This document shows, one piece after another, positions 9,336 through 17,165 of a stretch of 24,201 nucleotides of DNA. A program made the position numbers and the translations under genes. This stretch comes from JASFYU01 sp045046905 (GTDB lineage Bacteria > Bacteroidota > Bacteroidia > Flavobacteriales > Flavobacteriaceae). Within the stretch, counting starts at the first letter, position 1, and each line of letters begins with the position of its first letter. The stretch is from positions 1 through 24,201 of the forward strand of contig JASFYU010000136.1 of the NCBI GenBank assembly GCA_045046905.1, read 5' to 3'. The notes under the pieces were generated by a model. It worked only from the letters and a program-made list of their open reading frames with translations, was not told the origin of the DNA and did no database searches.

Positions 9336-10367
9336 ATGAAAAATATCAAAAGACGAAATTTTATCAAAACAGCCTCTTTGGCAAGTTTAGGACTTAGTAT
9401 CGAAGGTTACGCCTCTAAGTTGACAGAACAGATTAATATCAAGGTCACCCGAATAGGTATCATCGGGTTAGATACTTCGCACAGTGTTGCGTTCACAAAA
9501 ATACTGAACGATCCGGCCGTAGAACCCGCACTGGCCGGTAACCGTGTGGTTGCCGCATACCCTTGGGGCAGCAAGGATATCGAGTCAAGTACCAGCCGTA
9601 TTCCAAAGTACACCGAGGAAATGAAAAGTATGGGGGTACAGATAGTGGCTTCAATAGCCGAGCTTTTAGACAAGGTAGATGTTGTGCTTCTCGAAACCAA
9701 TGATGGCCGCCCCCATTTAGAGCAGGCCCTACAGGTATTCAAAGCGGGCAAACCGGTATTTATCGATAAGCCCATAGCGGCTTCCTTTTCTGATGCCCAT
9801 GCGATTTTTGAAGCAGCAAAAAAATACAATGTGCCCGTATTCTCTTCTTCCTCTATGCGATATGTAACAAAGGCTCAAGAAATCAGGCGAGGCAGCACTA
9901 TCGGTAAAGTTCTTGGGGCAAATACCTACAGTCCGGCTCACCTTGAAAAAACACACCCAGATTTATTTTGGTACGGCATTCATGGTATAGAATTGCTATT
10001 CACCGTTATGGGTCCTGGTTGTATAAGTGTAAGCCGTAGCCACACGGCAGATACCGATGTGGTAGTTGGTATTTGGAGCGATGGCAGGATAGGCACTTTT
10101 AGGGGCGGACGCTCGGGCAAGATTGGTTATGGGGGCACGGTATTTGGCGAGAATGGCAATGCACAAATAGGCTCTCATGAAGGGTACAAACCGTTATTGG
10201 TGCAAATTATCCAGTTTTTTCGAACGGGAAAATCACCCGTAGACCCACAAGAAACACTAGAGATTTATGCTTTTATGGAAGCTGCTGATGAAAGCAAACG
10301 TAACGAAGGAAAGTCAGTACAATTAGATACCGTACTTTTAAAATCAAAGAAAAACCATAATAAATAA
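9336..10367 (+). CDS. Tat-exported Gfo/Idh/MocA family oxidoreductase
   Basis: A 343-residue protein with a twin-arginine signal (KRRNFIKTASLASLGL, Arg6-Arg7). The Rossmann part reads RIGIIGLDTSHSVAF. The loop GLDTSH replaces the usual glycine-rich G-x-G-x-x-G, a variant seen in exported members. The catalytic lysine motif is DKP at 144-146. The C-terminal domain has FWYGIHGIELLFTVMG with His and Glu in the usual active-site place. Exported members typically hold NAD(P) tightly and work as closed-cycle oxidoreductases in the periplasm, like glucose-fructose oxidoreductase; that is a family inference. It starts 23 bp after the enolase-superfamily gene. Its stop codon overlaps the next start as TAATG, so the next gene, now broken, was translationally coupled to it. 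This stretch looks more GC-rich than its neighbours by eye. Confidence 0.85.
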   Translation: MKNIKRRNFIKTASLASLGLSIEGYASKLTEQINIKVTRIGIIGLDTSHSVAFTKILNDPAVEPALAGNRVVAAYPWGSKDIESSTSRIPKYTEEMKSMGVQIVASIAELLDKVDVVLLETNDGRPHLEQALQVFKAGKPVFIDKPIAASFSDAHAIFEAAKKYNVPVFSSSSMRYVTKAQEIRRGSTIGKVLGANTYSPAHLEKTHPDLFWYGIHGIELLFTVMGPGCISVSRSHTADTDVVVGIWSDGRIGTFRGGRSGKIGYGGTVFGENGNAQIGSHEGYKPLLVQIIQFFRTGKSPVDPQETLEIYAFMEAADESKRNEGKSVQLDTVLLKSKKNHNK

Positions 10368-12647
10368 TGAAACACACCCTATTATATTCTTGCTTTTTCT
10401 TAGTTTCTTGTGCCGATAAGAAAAAAAAACTAATGATTTAGAGGGTGTCATAAGGAATGATGATGTAGCAAAATACGTGAAATCATTTGAGGCAAGAGGA
10501 GCTCTTACGGACAATTCTAAACCTAAACCGCCAGAAGAAGCCATAAAAATATTTCGTTACCCCACAGACCTTGAACTCGACTTGGTGCTTGCTGAACCAA
10601 GAGTTCATCAACCTGTTGAGCTTAATTTTGATTACCGAGGGAGGTTATGGGTTGTACAGTATAGCCCAAACCCAAAGGGATTAAAAGTTATGGGAATGGA
10701 CAATCATTTACGAATTAAATATGACAAAACGCCCAAGCCACCTCCTTATGGAGTATCTGGAGCAGATAAAATTACTTTTTTTGAAGACACCAACGGTAAT
10801 GGGGTTTTTGATAAATCTACTGATGCCATTACAAGTCTAAACATAGCAACGAATGTAACTTTCGGAAGGGGAAAAATATGGATTCTGAACCCTCCTTATT
10901 TATTAGCTTACCCAGATAAACAAGGCGATGGAATTCCTGATGGGTCTACTGGGGTTCATCTAAATGGTTTTGGTCTGGAAGCCATGCCGTGACCAACAGT
11001 TTGCAGTGAGGCCCAGGTGGTTGGTTGCATGGGGCAACGGGCAGTACCGTAACTTCCAATGTCAGTTCTGTCGTATCAAAAAACGTACAGTTCAAAGGGC
11101 AGTCATGTAAGTGGTTTTTTCGATGGCGGGATCGCTCAAATTGGTCTGACTCATATCGATCCATTTGTTCGTATGTGGAGTGTAAGGCTATCTTGTAATT
11201 TTGGCGGGGTATCGTCAAAAATTTCATCGAAAATAACTAAAACGGCCCGAACTGAAACAAATCTTGAAGTCAGAGGTCAAATCGCCTGTTCTGCATAACG
11301 ACTGCCGGGCAGCGATGCGATTCCTATTATCAAAGGTTTGATGATCAGTGAAGACAACGCTGAGGATCCAGATATTCCTTTGTTGATCTGGTGGGCACTT
11401 GAATCAAAAGCAGCAAAGAACCGTGAGCTTATTCTAGATTTATTCAAGAATTCATTGTTATGGAAAAAACCAATCGTAAAAGAGAATATCTTAGAACGTC
11501 TCATGCAGCGTTTTGTTATAACGGCGGATCTTAAAATCTATATGGCGCAACCCGTTTGTTTCAGATGGCATCCTCTAATGAACATGCCAAATTGCTTTGG
11601 AATGGTCTCCAAGAGGGTATGTTGGGAAAAGATAGGTCTGATTTGTCCATTGATTTGTTGCAGCCATGAGTCCATATTTATCAGAATTTGGTAGTGGCCC
11701 ATTAAGTTTTTCTGTTCGGCAAGGTGACACCAATGCGATAGAAAAATCATTGGCGATTATTGAAAATCAGAAGGAAGACTTAGATGATGGTCTGACCTAT
11801 ATAAAACCTTTGGGCGAACTTAAAATAAGTAAGTCGATTCCCGTATTCCTAAAAATCGTAGAGGATAACTAATTTAGGATATCCGTTTGAACAACAGCAT
11901 TAAAAGCACTGTTGAATTATGAAGGCAACAAAATTGGTGTTCGTATGGCTAAGGCATATGCAAATCAACTTAGTGCCAATCTTGATTTGAGAAACGCCAC
12001 TCAAGAGTTATTTGGAAGCCGTGTTTATTGGGCAAAAGAATTTTTGAAACTTATACAGGTTACGAAACAGATCGGCCCTGATGATGTACCCCTCCAAACT
12101 GTTCGGCAATTTCAGATGCTTGGCGATTCAGGTATTTTGGAAGCCGTCAAAACATTGTGGTCAAACGCACAGTCGCTTTCGTCTACGAGCAAAGAAGAAC
12201 GTATGGCAAAAGTCGCATCTATACTTTCATCAGGCACCGGAAATCAATAGTTGGGCAAAAAAATGTTTCAAAACCATTGTGGGGTATGCGTCGCCTTTTC
12301 GATGAAGGAAGTAGCCTTGGCCCTGATCTGACAGGCTATGATAGGAACAATACCAATTATTTGGTATTCAGTATCGTCGACCCTAACGCTGACATTCGAG
12401 AAGGGTATGTTAATTATCAAATCATAAAAAAAATGGCCGTACTTTGGCAGGCACCATAACCGATAGAAGCGGTGAAACGATAACACTCAGGTCATATAGT
12501 TGCGAAGAATCCATTATGCCTACGAATCAAATTGAAAGAATGCAAGCGCAAACGACCTCTCTAATGCCCGAACGTATATTGAGCAGCTTGTCAAATCAGC
12601 AAATTCGAAATCTTTTTTCATATATTATGAAGACGACTAAGGAATAA
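10367..12647 (+). pseudogene. Decayed PVC-type propeller/HEAT/cytochrome c lipoprotein
   Basis: Once a relative of the protein at 46-3270. The start overlaps the previous stop (TAATG) and encodes a lipoprotein signal with lipobox LVSC (MKHTLLYSCFFLVSC). The frame breaks in a run of nine A (10421-10429) and resumes as NDLEGVIRNDD, with the propeller start LDLVLAEPRVHQPVELNFD and the Ca loop EDTNGNGVFD. Further damage: a frameshift after GFGLE near 10980; TGA at 11007 where WGPGGW would be expected; loss of what should be a few hundred propeller residues near 11100-11125, where HAVTNSL.../FKGQ jumps to DGGIAQIGLTHIDPFVR; a stop near 11296; shifts near 11550, 11670 and 11870-11910; and a shift in an A run near 12425. 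HEAT-like segments survive (11302-12250). The heme motif at 12278-12292 reads CGVC, but the histidine codon has lost a base. The tail from about 12444 to TAA at 12645 is intact. Confidence 0.88.
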
Positions 12648-12659
12648 ATTCAGATACCC

Positions 12660-13796
12660 ATGAAAAGACTAAAATCAAAAGTAGTACTATTACTTTCTAT
12701 AAGCTGTTTTATCTTTAATATGACAGCTAGGGCTCAAGAAAGAACAGTTACCAAGGAGATGCCCGATCTCTTGAAAGAAAAACGCGCTGAAGCCTATAAA
12801 GACCAACTTGAAAAATACCTGCAAGAATGGATCGTTGATGAATACGAGGAAAGATCTGCAAAAGCATGGAACAGGGATTATAGCACTATCGATGCTTTTA
12901 AGCGAAGTGTTGAACCCAATAGAGAACGGTGGAGAGCGGTACTTAATCCTCCCCAATTAAGAAAGACCGGTCCGCTGAAAAGAACTCCACATCCATATCT
13001 TCAAGAAATCAAAGCGGAATGGGTGGAACTGCCATTGGGCCCGATTTCGGCCCAGGCTATTCTTGTGTTTCCAGAGGGCGCTAGTAAAGACAATCCAGTT
13101 CCCATTGTTATTACCCAACACGGAATTGGATCCTATCCTGAAACAATTTTTTCAGTAAACAGTTTGAGTTATAAGGCTTACGCCCGAGAATTGCTCAAGG
13201 CAGGCTTTGCGGTCTTAGCACCCATGAATTTACCTTCCACACCATTTCGCAACCATATTGAGCGTTATAATCGCCTTATCGGCACTACGCTTCCAGGAAT
13301 AGAACTGGCAAGATTGCAGCACCTGTTGGATGTGGTTTTGACAGACCCACGAATAAATGCCGATCGCGTTGGTATGTGGGGTCAGTCATTGGGCGGAATG
13401 GCAGCAATGTTATGGATGCCTCTTGAACCTCGTATCAAAGTGGGTGTAGTAAGTAGTTGGTTTAACCATCGACTTAGCAAAATGGCCGTTTCCTCTGAAG
13501 ATTATGTTAGCTTTATGGATGTGGACGAAGAGTATGTGTATTTAAAAGGATGGTTAACAGAGTTTTCGGATAAGGACATTGTAGCGCTGATCTGCCCGAG
13601 ACCTTTGATGATACACCACGGCAAGAAAGATAGAATTGCCCATTGGCCAAGTGTTGTTGAAGAATTTAATATTGCAAAAATAGATTATGAAAAATTGAAT
13701 ATCAGCGATAAAATTGAAATCGAATTGTTCGATGAAGGCCATGCAGTTTGGCCAGAGAGTGCTATCCCTTTTTTGACACGATGGCTCAAACCGTAG
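12660..13796 (+). CDS. Secreted alpha/beta hydrolase (dienelactone hydrolase/acetyl xylan esterase-like)
   Basis: A 378-residue protein with a Sec signal peptide (hydrophobic about residues 9-22, cleavage near TARAQ). The serine-hydrolase triad is visible: the nucleophile elbow GMWGQSLGG with Ser243, the acid Asp324 in HHGKKDR, and His361 in FDEGHAVW. The oxyanion-loop region is TQHGIGSYPET. The long N-terminal helical region (about 30-110) before the core resembles the lid part of esterases that act on sugar or acid esters. The substrate is unknown; an ester or lactone is expected. It begins 12 bp after the stop of the cytochrome pseudogene and is probably the last gene of the operon beginning at 7909. 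It remains intact even though the gene just upstream has decayed, so it is either still selected or the decay is recent. Confidence 0.84.
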   Translation: MKRLKSKVVLLLSISCFIFNMTARAQERTVTKEMPDLLKEKRAEAYKDQLEKYLQEWIVDEYEERSAKAWNRDYSTIDAFKRSVEPNRERWRAVLNPPQLRKTGPLKRTPHPYLQEIKAEWVELPLGPISAQAILVFPEGASKDNPVPIVITQHGIGSYPETIFSVNSLSYKAYARELLKAGFAVLAPMNLPSTPFRNHIERYNRLIGTTLPGIELARLQHLLDVVLTDPRINADRVGMWGQSLGGMAAMLWMPLEPRIKVGVVSSWFNHRLSKMAVSSEDYVSFMDVDEEYVYLKGWLTEFSDKDIVALICPRPLMIHHGKKDRIAHWPSVVEEFNIAKIDYEKLNISDKIEIELFDEGHAVWPESAIPFLTRWLKP

Positions 13797-13994
13797 TTAT
13801 TCGATTTTCTCCGCAAGGTTCTCCGATGGCTGAAGAAATTCAGTGATTTTATAAACTAAAAAACAATAACTCAAACAAATTGAATATATAAAATTCAACT
13901 ATTTAAGTTTGTTTTAATCGCCTTTTCAACCCTTGATTTCCATTTATAATTTAAATCCAATAATCTACGAATAACAAGATAAAATTAAAAAAAT
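13797..13994. other. AT-rich leader, no gene seen
   Basis: This 198-bp stretch separates the hydrolase from the next cytochrome gene. It holds a weak AT-rich inverted repeat: TTGAAT and ATTCAA arms near 13880-13898, flanked by CAAAC and GTTTG. This could be a transcription end for the hydrolase operon, but it lacks a GC stem. I cannot name a promoter with confidence. Confidence 0.35.
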
Positions 13995-16337
13995 ATGGAA
14001 TTAGTGAATTCTAAATTTACTGGAAATGGAATTTTACTTCTTTCCATTATTATTACCATTCTCTCATGCAACGTGGAGAGCCCTTCACAACATCTCCGAC
14101 CAGATAATGTTTGGATTATTCGTTCTGTTTTAGACGATCAACCACGTATGATTTCTTTGGCTCTTGATCAGGAATGTTATATGGCCTACGATCTAGAACG
14201 ATGTGGGGTATATAAGGTTTGGAAAGGTGGGATTATTTGGAAAGGATCTGTTTTTTCGGATGATAAAAATGTGCAGCCCACCACGTGGGGCAAAGCCTAC
14301 TATCCGGAAGGATCTACTGATAAAATCTGGTTTATCGAGAAAGGAGATAACATATTATTTCCAGAAATTAAATACACGGGATATGTTCTTAGGAAGAATC
14401 AGATTTTTTTTCAATATATTTTGACCCTTCCCAATGACGAAAAAATTTATATTGAAGAATGCCCCGAATTTGTAAAAAATGATAAAGGAAATCCGGGAAT
14501 AGAAAGATCGTTTAAAGTGTCCCATTTTGATTCAAGTTATACTCTTAAACTCAAAACATTTGGAGAAACTGTAAAATTACGGAGTAATAAAACCATTCGC
14601 ATCCGTAAATATTTTGACCCAATAGAGGAACAAATTGAGCCCATAGAAGGTATAGCGTATGATCATATGGGGAAATATTGGATGGAGAAAAGCGATTGTT
14701 TTACATGCCATGAATTGGAAAATACAACTGTAGGGCCTTCTTTGCAAGAAATTTCATTGCGATATCCAAAAGATAAAGCTGTAGTCAAAGTATTGGCACA
14801 TAAAATAAAATCAGGAGGAAAAGGTGTTTGGGGAGAAGCCATTATGAATTCCCACCCAACACTTACCGAAAAAGAACTGATTACAATGGTTGAATATATT
14901 CTATCGTTAAATCCAGAAAAAAATATCGAATCAAAAATAGGTTTAAAACCTGAAAATAATCCGAAAGAATTAACGCTCAAACCTGGTTTTGGAATTGCCC
15001 TTGATGGCTTGCACCCCAGCTATGATATTAGTACGTTACGAAATAATAATTTTAAACCTAAGGTCGGTGGACTTGCTTTTCTTCCGGATGGAAAACTCCT
15101 TGTAACCACATGGAATCAAATGGGAGAAGTATACCTTCTTGATGGAGTGGAAAAAGGAAATTCTGAGCAAATTACCATTAAGCGTATCGCTTCCGGGCTT
15201 GCAGAGCCTTTGGGAATTGAGGTTGTTGATGGTGAAATTTTTGTTCTTCAAAAACATGAACTGACCCAATTAATCGATCTGGATGGAGATGGTATAATTG
15301 ATGAATATAAGGCAATTTGTAATGGTTTTGGGGTTACCACCGATTTTCATGAATTTGCTTTTGGTTTGGTCTATAAAGAGGGATATTTTTATGCGAATCT
15401 TTCCCTTGCTATGCGCCTGTTAAAGAATGAAAAACAGCTTTCTGATCGGGGCAAAACAATTAAAATTGACAGAAACGGCAACTTTGAATGGATCAATCAT
15501 GGGCTTCGACAACCAAATGGAATAGGCCTTGGAGTGAATGATGAAATATTTATAACAGATAATCAGGGAGAATGGCTTCCCGCGAATAAATTTATCCACC
15601 TTAGAAAGGGTGATTTTCATGGTATGCGATGGGCGTTAAAAGATTCCTTGCCTAATCTAAAAATGACACCCCCCACAGTTTGGCTTCCCGAACATGAAAT
15701 TGCAAACTCGCCATCCGAGCCCGTTTTGATGAAAGATGCCCCATTTAAGGGACAGATGCTTTATGGCGATGTAAGTCATGGAGGGATTAAAAGAGTTTTC
15801 TTAGAAAAAATCAACAATTCTTTCCAGGGTGCGGTCTTTCGTTTCTCGCAAGGATTTGAAGCGGGGATCAATCGTATGCGCTGGGGTCCTGATGGTGCAC
15901 TTTATATTGGAGGAGTGGGTATGGTCGGAGGCTGGAGTTGGAAGGAAAATAAATATGGACTGCAGCGTATAAAACACAACGGAAAATCAACATTTGAATT
16001 GCTAGCTGTTAGAGCAAAAGACTACGGGTTTGAAATAGAATTTACAATACCATTGGCGGAAGGACAAGGAATAGATGTATCAGATTATTTGATTCAACAA
16101 TGGCACTACGTTCCTACAGCAAATTATGGTGGATCAAAAATAGATCTGGAAAATCTAAAGATTTCAAAAATAAAAATCTCAAAAGATAGAACCAAAATAT
16201 CCCTGCATATTCCAAATTTAAAAGAAAAATATGTGGTTTACATTCTCTTAAAGGACCATATTAAAAGTGTATCTGATCAATCTCTTTGGTCAGGAGAGGC
16301 TTGGTATACTTTGAATAATATTCCAAAGGCCCTTTGA
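13995..16337 (+). CDS. Lipoprotein with cytochrome c domain followed by a beta-propeller
   Basis: A 780-residue lipoprotein: hydrophobic segment about 13-30 and lipobox ILSC. Residues about 36-200 form an N-terminal domain (RPDNVWIIRSVLDD) of a type I know only from other PVC-like cytochrome proteins of Bacteroidota; it probably adopts a beta-rich fold, function unknown. A cytochrome c domain follows at about 220-310 with CFTCH at 235-239 and PTLTEKELITMVEYILSL at its end. Residues about 330-680 are a propeller of the glucose/sorbosone dehydrogenase type (GGLAFLPDGKLLVTTWNQMG, LRQPNGIGLG, RMRWGPDGALYIGG). The C-terminal 90 residues are a beta-sandwich-like domain. Compared with the protein at 46-3270, the cytochrome is before, not after, the propeller, and HEAT repeats are absent. 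It is preceded by a 198-bp gap and is probably a separate unit. Confidence 0.85.
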   Translation: MELVNSKFTGNGILLLSIIITILSCNVESPSQHLRPDNVWIIRSVLDDQPRMISLALDQECYMAYDLERCGVYKVWKGGIIWKGSVFSDDKNVQPTTWGKAYYPEGSTDKIWFIEKGDNILFPEIKYTGYVLRKNQIFFQYILTLPNDEKIYIEECPEFVKNDKGNPGIERSFKVSHFDSSYTLKLKTFGETVKLRSNKTIRIRKYFDPIEEQIEPIEGIAYDHMGKYWMEKSDCFTCHELENTTVGPSLQEISLRYPKDKAVVKVLAHKIKSGGKGVWGEAIMNSHPTLTEKELITMVEYILSLNPEKNIESKIGLKPENNPKELTLKPGFGIALDGLHPSYDISTLRNNNFKPKVGGLAFLPDGKLLVTTWNQMGEVYLLDGVEKGNSEQITIKRIASGLAEPLGIEVVDGEIFVLQKHELTQLIDLDGDGIIDEYKAICNGFGVTTDFHEFAFGLVYKEGYFYANLSLAMRLLKNEKQLSDRGKTIKIDRNGNFEWINHGLRQPNGIGLGVNDEIFITDNQGEWLPANKFIHLRKGDFHGMRWALKDSLPNLKMTPPTVWLPEHEIANSPSEPVLMKDAPFKGQMLYGDVSHGGIKRVFLEKINNSFQGAVFRFSQGFEAGINRMRWGPDGALYIGGVGMVGGWSWKENKYGLQRIKHNGKSTFELLAVRAKDYGFEIEFTIPLAEGQGIDVSDYLIQQWHYVPTANYGGSKIDLENLKISKIKISKDRTKISLHIPNLKEKYVVYILLKDHIKSVSDQSLWSGEAWYTLNNIPKAL

Positions 16338-16368
16338 CCGAAAAATTAAAAAGGATGCCTTATACTTT

Positions 16369-16692
16369 TACAAAGCAAATTGAAATACAAAAGAACCAAT
16401 GCTATACATTACTGAACACAGGTTGCAAAATCAGTCAAAATCTCAACAAAGAATAAAAATTTACTCCAATCAAAATAAAGTCACCACTATTTGTAAACGA
16501 TAAAGAGGACAAAGCAACCAAAGGGGACTATGCCTGTTTTTATTTTAATATCGTTCTTGATTAAGGTAGAAATGTAATTAATACTAAAAGCGGAAAGGTT
16601 TTAGAAGATAGATTTCATTTGTGAATTCCTGCGGTAGCCAGGCATCTCATAAAACTAAAACATTTATAGAAACTAAAGTAACTGTAATGAAA
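16369..16692 (+). pseudogene. Possible decayed coding remnant, unidentified
   Basis: One plus-strand frame stays protein-like across about 320 bases, with three stops inside. It reads about KSPLFVNDKEDKATKGDY from 16478, then ACFYFNIVLD, stop, GRNVINTKSGKVLEDRFHL, stop, IPAVARHLIKLKHL. The last part resembles the closing beta-sandwich segment of many glycosidases (a 'nviTgk...l.ipa....li.l' pattern), but this is only a resemblance and I cannot assign a family. It starts soon after the stop of the cytochrome gene, on the same strand. Confidence 0.3.
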
Positions 16693-17055
16693 TTGCAGGG
16701 CTTTAACCCTTAACTAGATAATAAAAAAAGACCTCCGATTTTCAAAAATAGTCAGATTGGTGTCAATTTCGCAATGAAAGGCTATTTCCTTCAAGTCTTT
16801 ATTATTTGCGCTCAAATTTTGTATTTATATGGTCTAATATGAATTGATTTAAGATTGTTCTAAGTGTGATTCTTCTACAAACCTTCTACCCAATCTATCA
16901 TTTTAACCATTTAGGCTTCAACCTTTTATACTACACCGAAATACCTTTCCCTCTGTTTCTGCCCCTTTCATTTCGCATCTATTGGGAAGCATCCGTTATT
17001 TATTGCGTTACATCGTTCCAGCTCGCCCCATTAAGAATGACCCGTTTCTTACTCA

Positions 17056-17101
17056 TGCCGCCACTCGTTATAAACGAGCGGTAGCGATTACTCTGGCGGC
17101 A
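17056..17101. repeat. Nested inverted repeat (hairpin), GC-rich
   Basis: The outer arms TGCCGCCA (17056-17063) and TGGCGGCA (17094-17101) are perfect inverted repeats, 8 bp each. Inside them, CTCGTT (17064-17069) and AACGAG (17073-17078) pair around a 3-base loop. The tetranucleotide GTAG occurs at 17081-17084. The element is much more GC-rich than its surroundings and sits between convergent genes. It could be a bidirectional terminator-like structure or a REP-type dispersed palindrome. Confidence 0.55.
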
Positions 17102-17165
17102 GTTGAGGATTAATCAAAAAACATTGTAATTACATTCTGGTCGTCTAGGCAATAGAATGTTGCTC

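Larger units (their letters stand above)
16338..17165. other. Convergent intergenic region, no intact gene
   Basis: This 828-bp stretch lies between converging transcription units. It contains a possible decayed reading frame (about 16369-16690) and a nested GC-rich hairpin (17056-17101), both listed separately. The middle (16700-17040) is AT-rich, and I see nothing I can name there. A 72-codon open frame at 16866-17084 has no family features and I do not accept it as a gene. Confidence 0.6.

Noticed and set aside
9407..9829. 140-codon minus-strand open frame opposite the Gfo/Idh/MocA gene
   Set aside because: It is the shadow of a strongly supported gene; its serine/isoleucine-rich composition follows from antisense reading.
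10946..11227. 93-codon minus-strand open frame within the pseudogene
   Set aside because: The plus strand shows clear remnants of the cytochrome protein here (STVTSN, THIDPFVRMW), so the minus frame is incidental.
10367..12647. The many frame changes as sequencing errors in an intact gene
   Set aside because: The A9-run shift alone could be an error, but a missing propeller part, several separate stops and a lost heme ligand in one gene, with intact neighbours, point to real decay.
16866..17084. 72-codon plus-strand open frame
   Set aside because: No family motif, no ribosome site, aromatic-rich sequence typical of random AT-rich translation, and it overlaps the palindrome.
17115..17134. 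Palindrome TGTAATTACA followed on the minus strand by six T as a terminator for the minus-strand operon
   Set aside because: The palindrome has no loop, so the usable stem is only about three base pairs; too weak to call.
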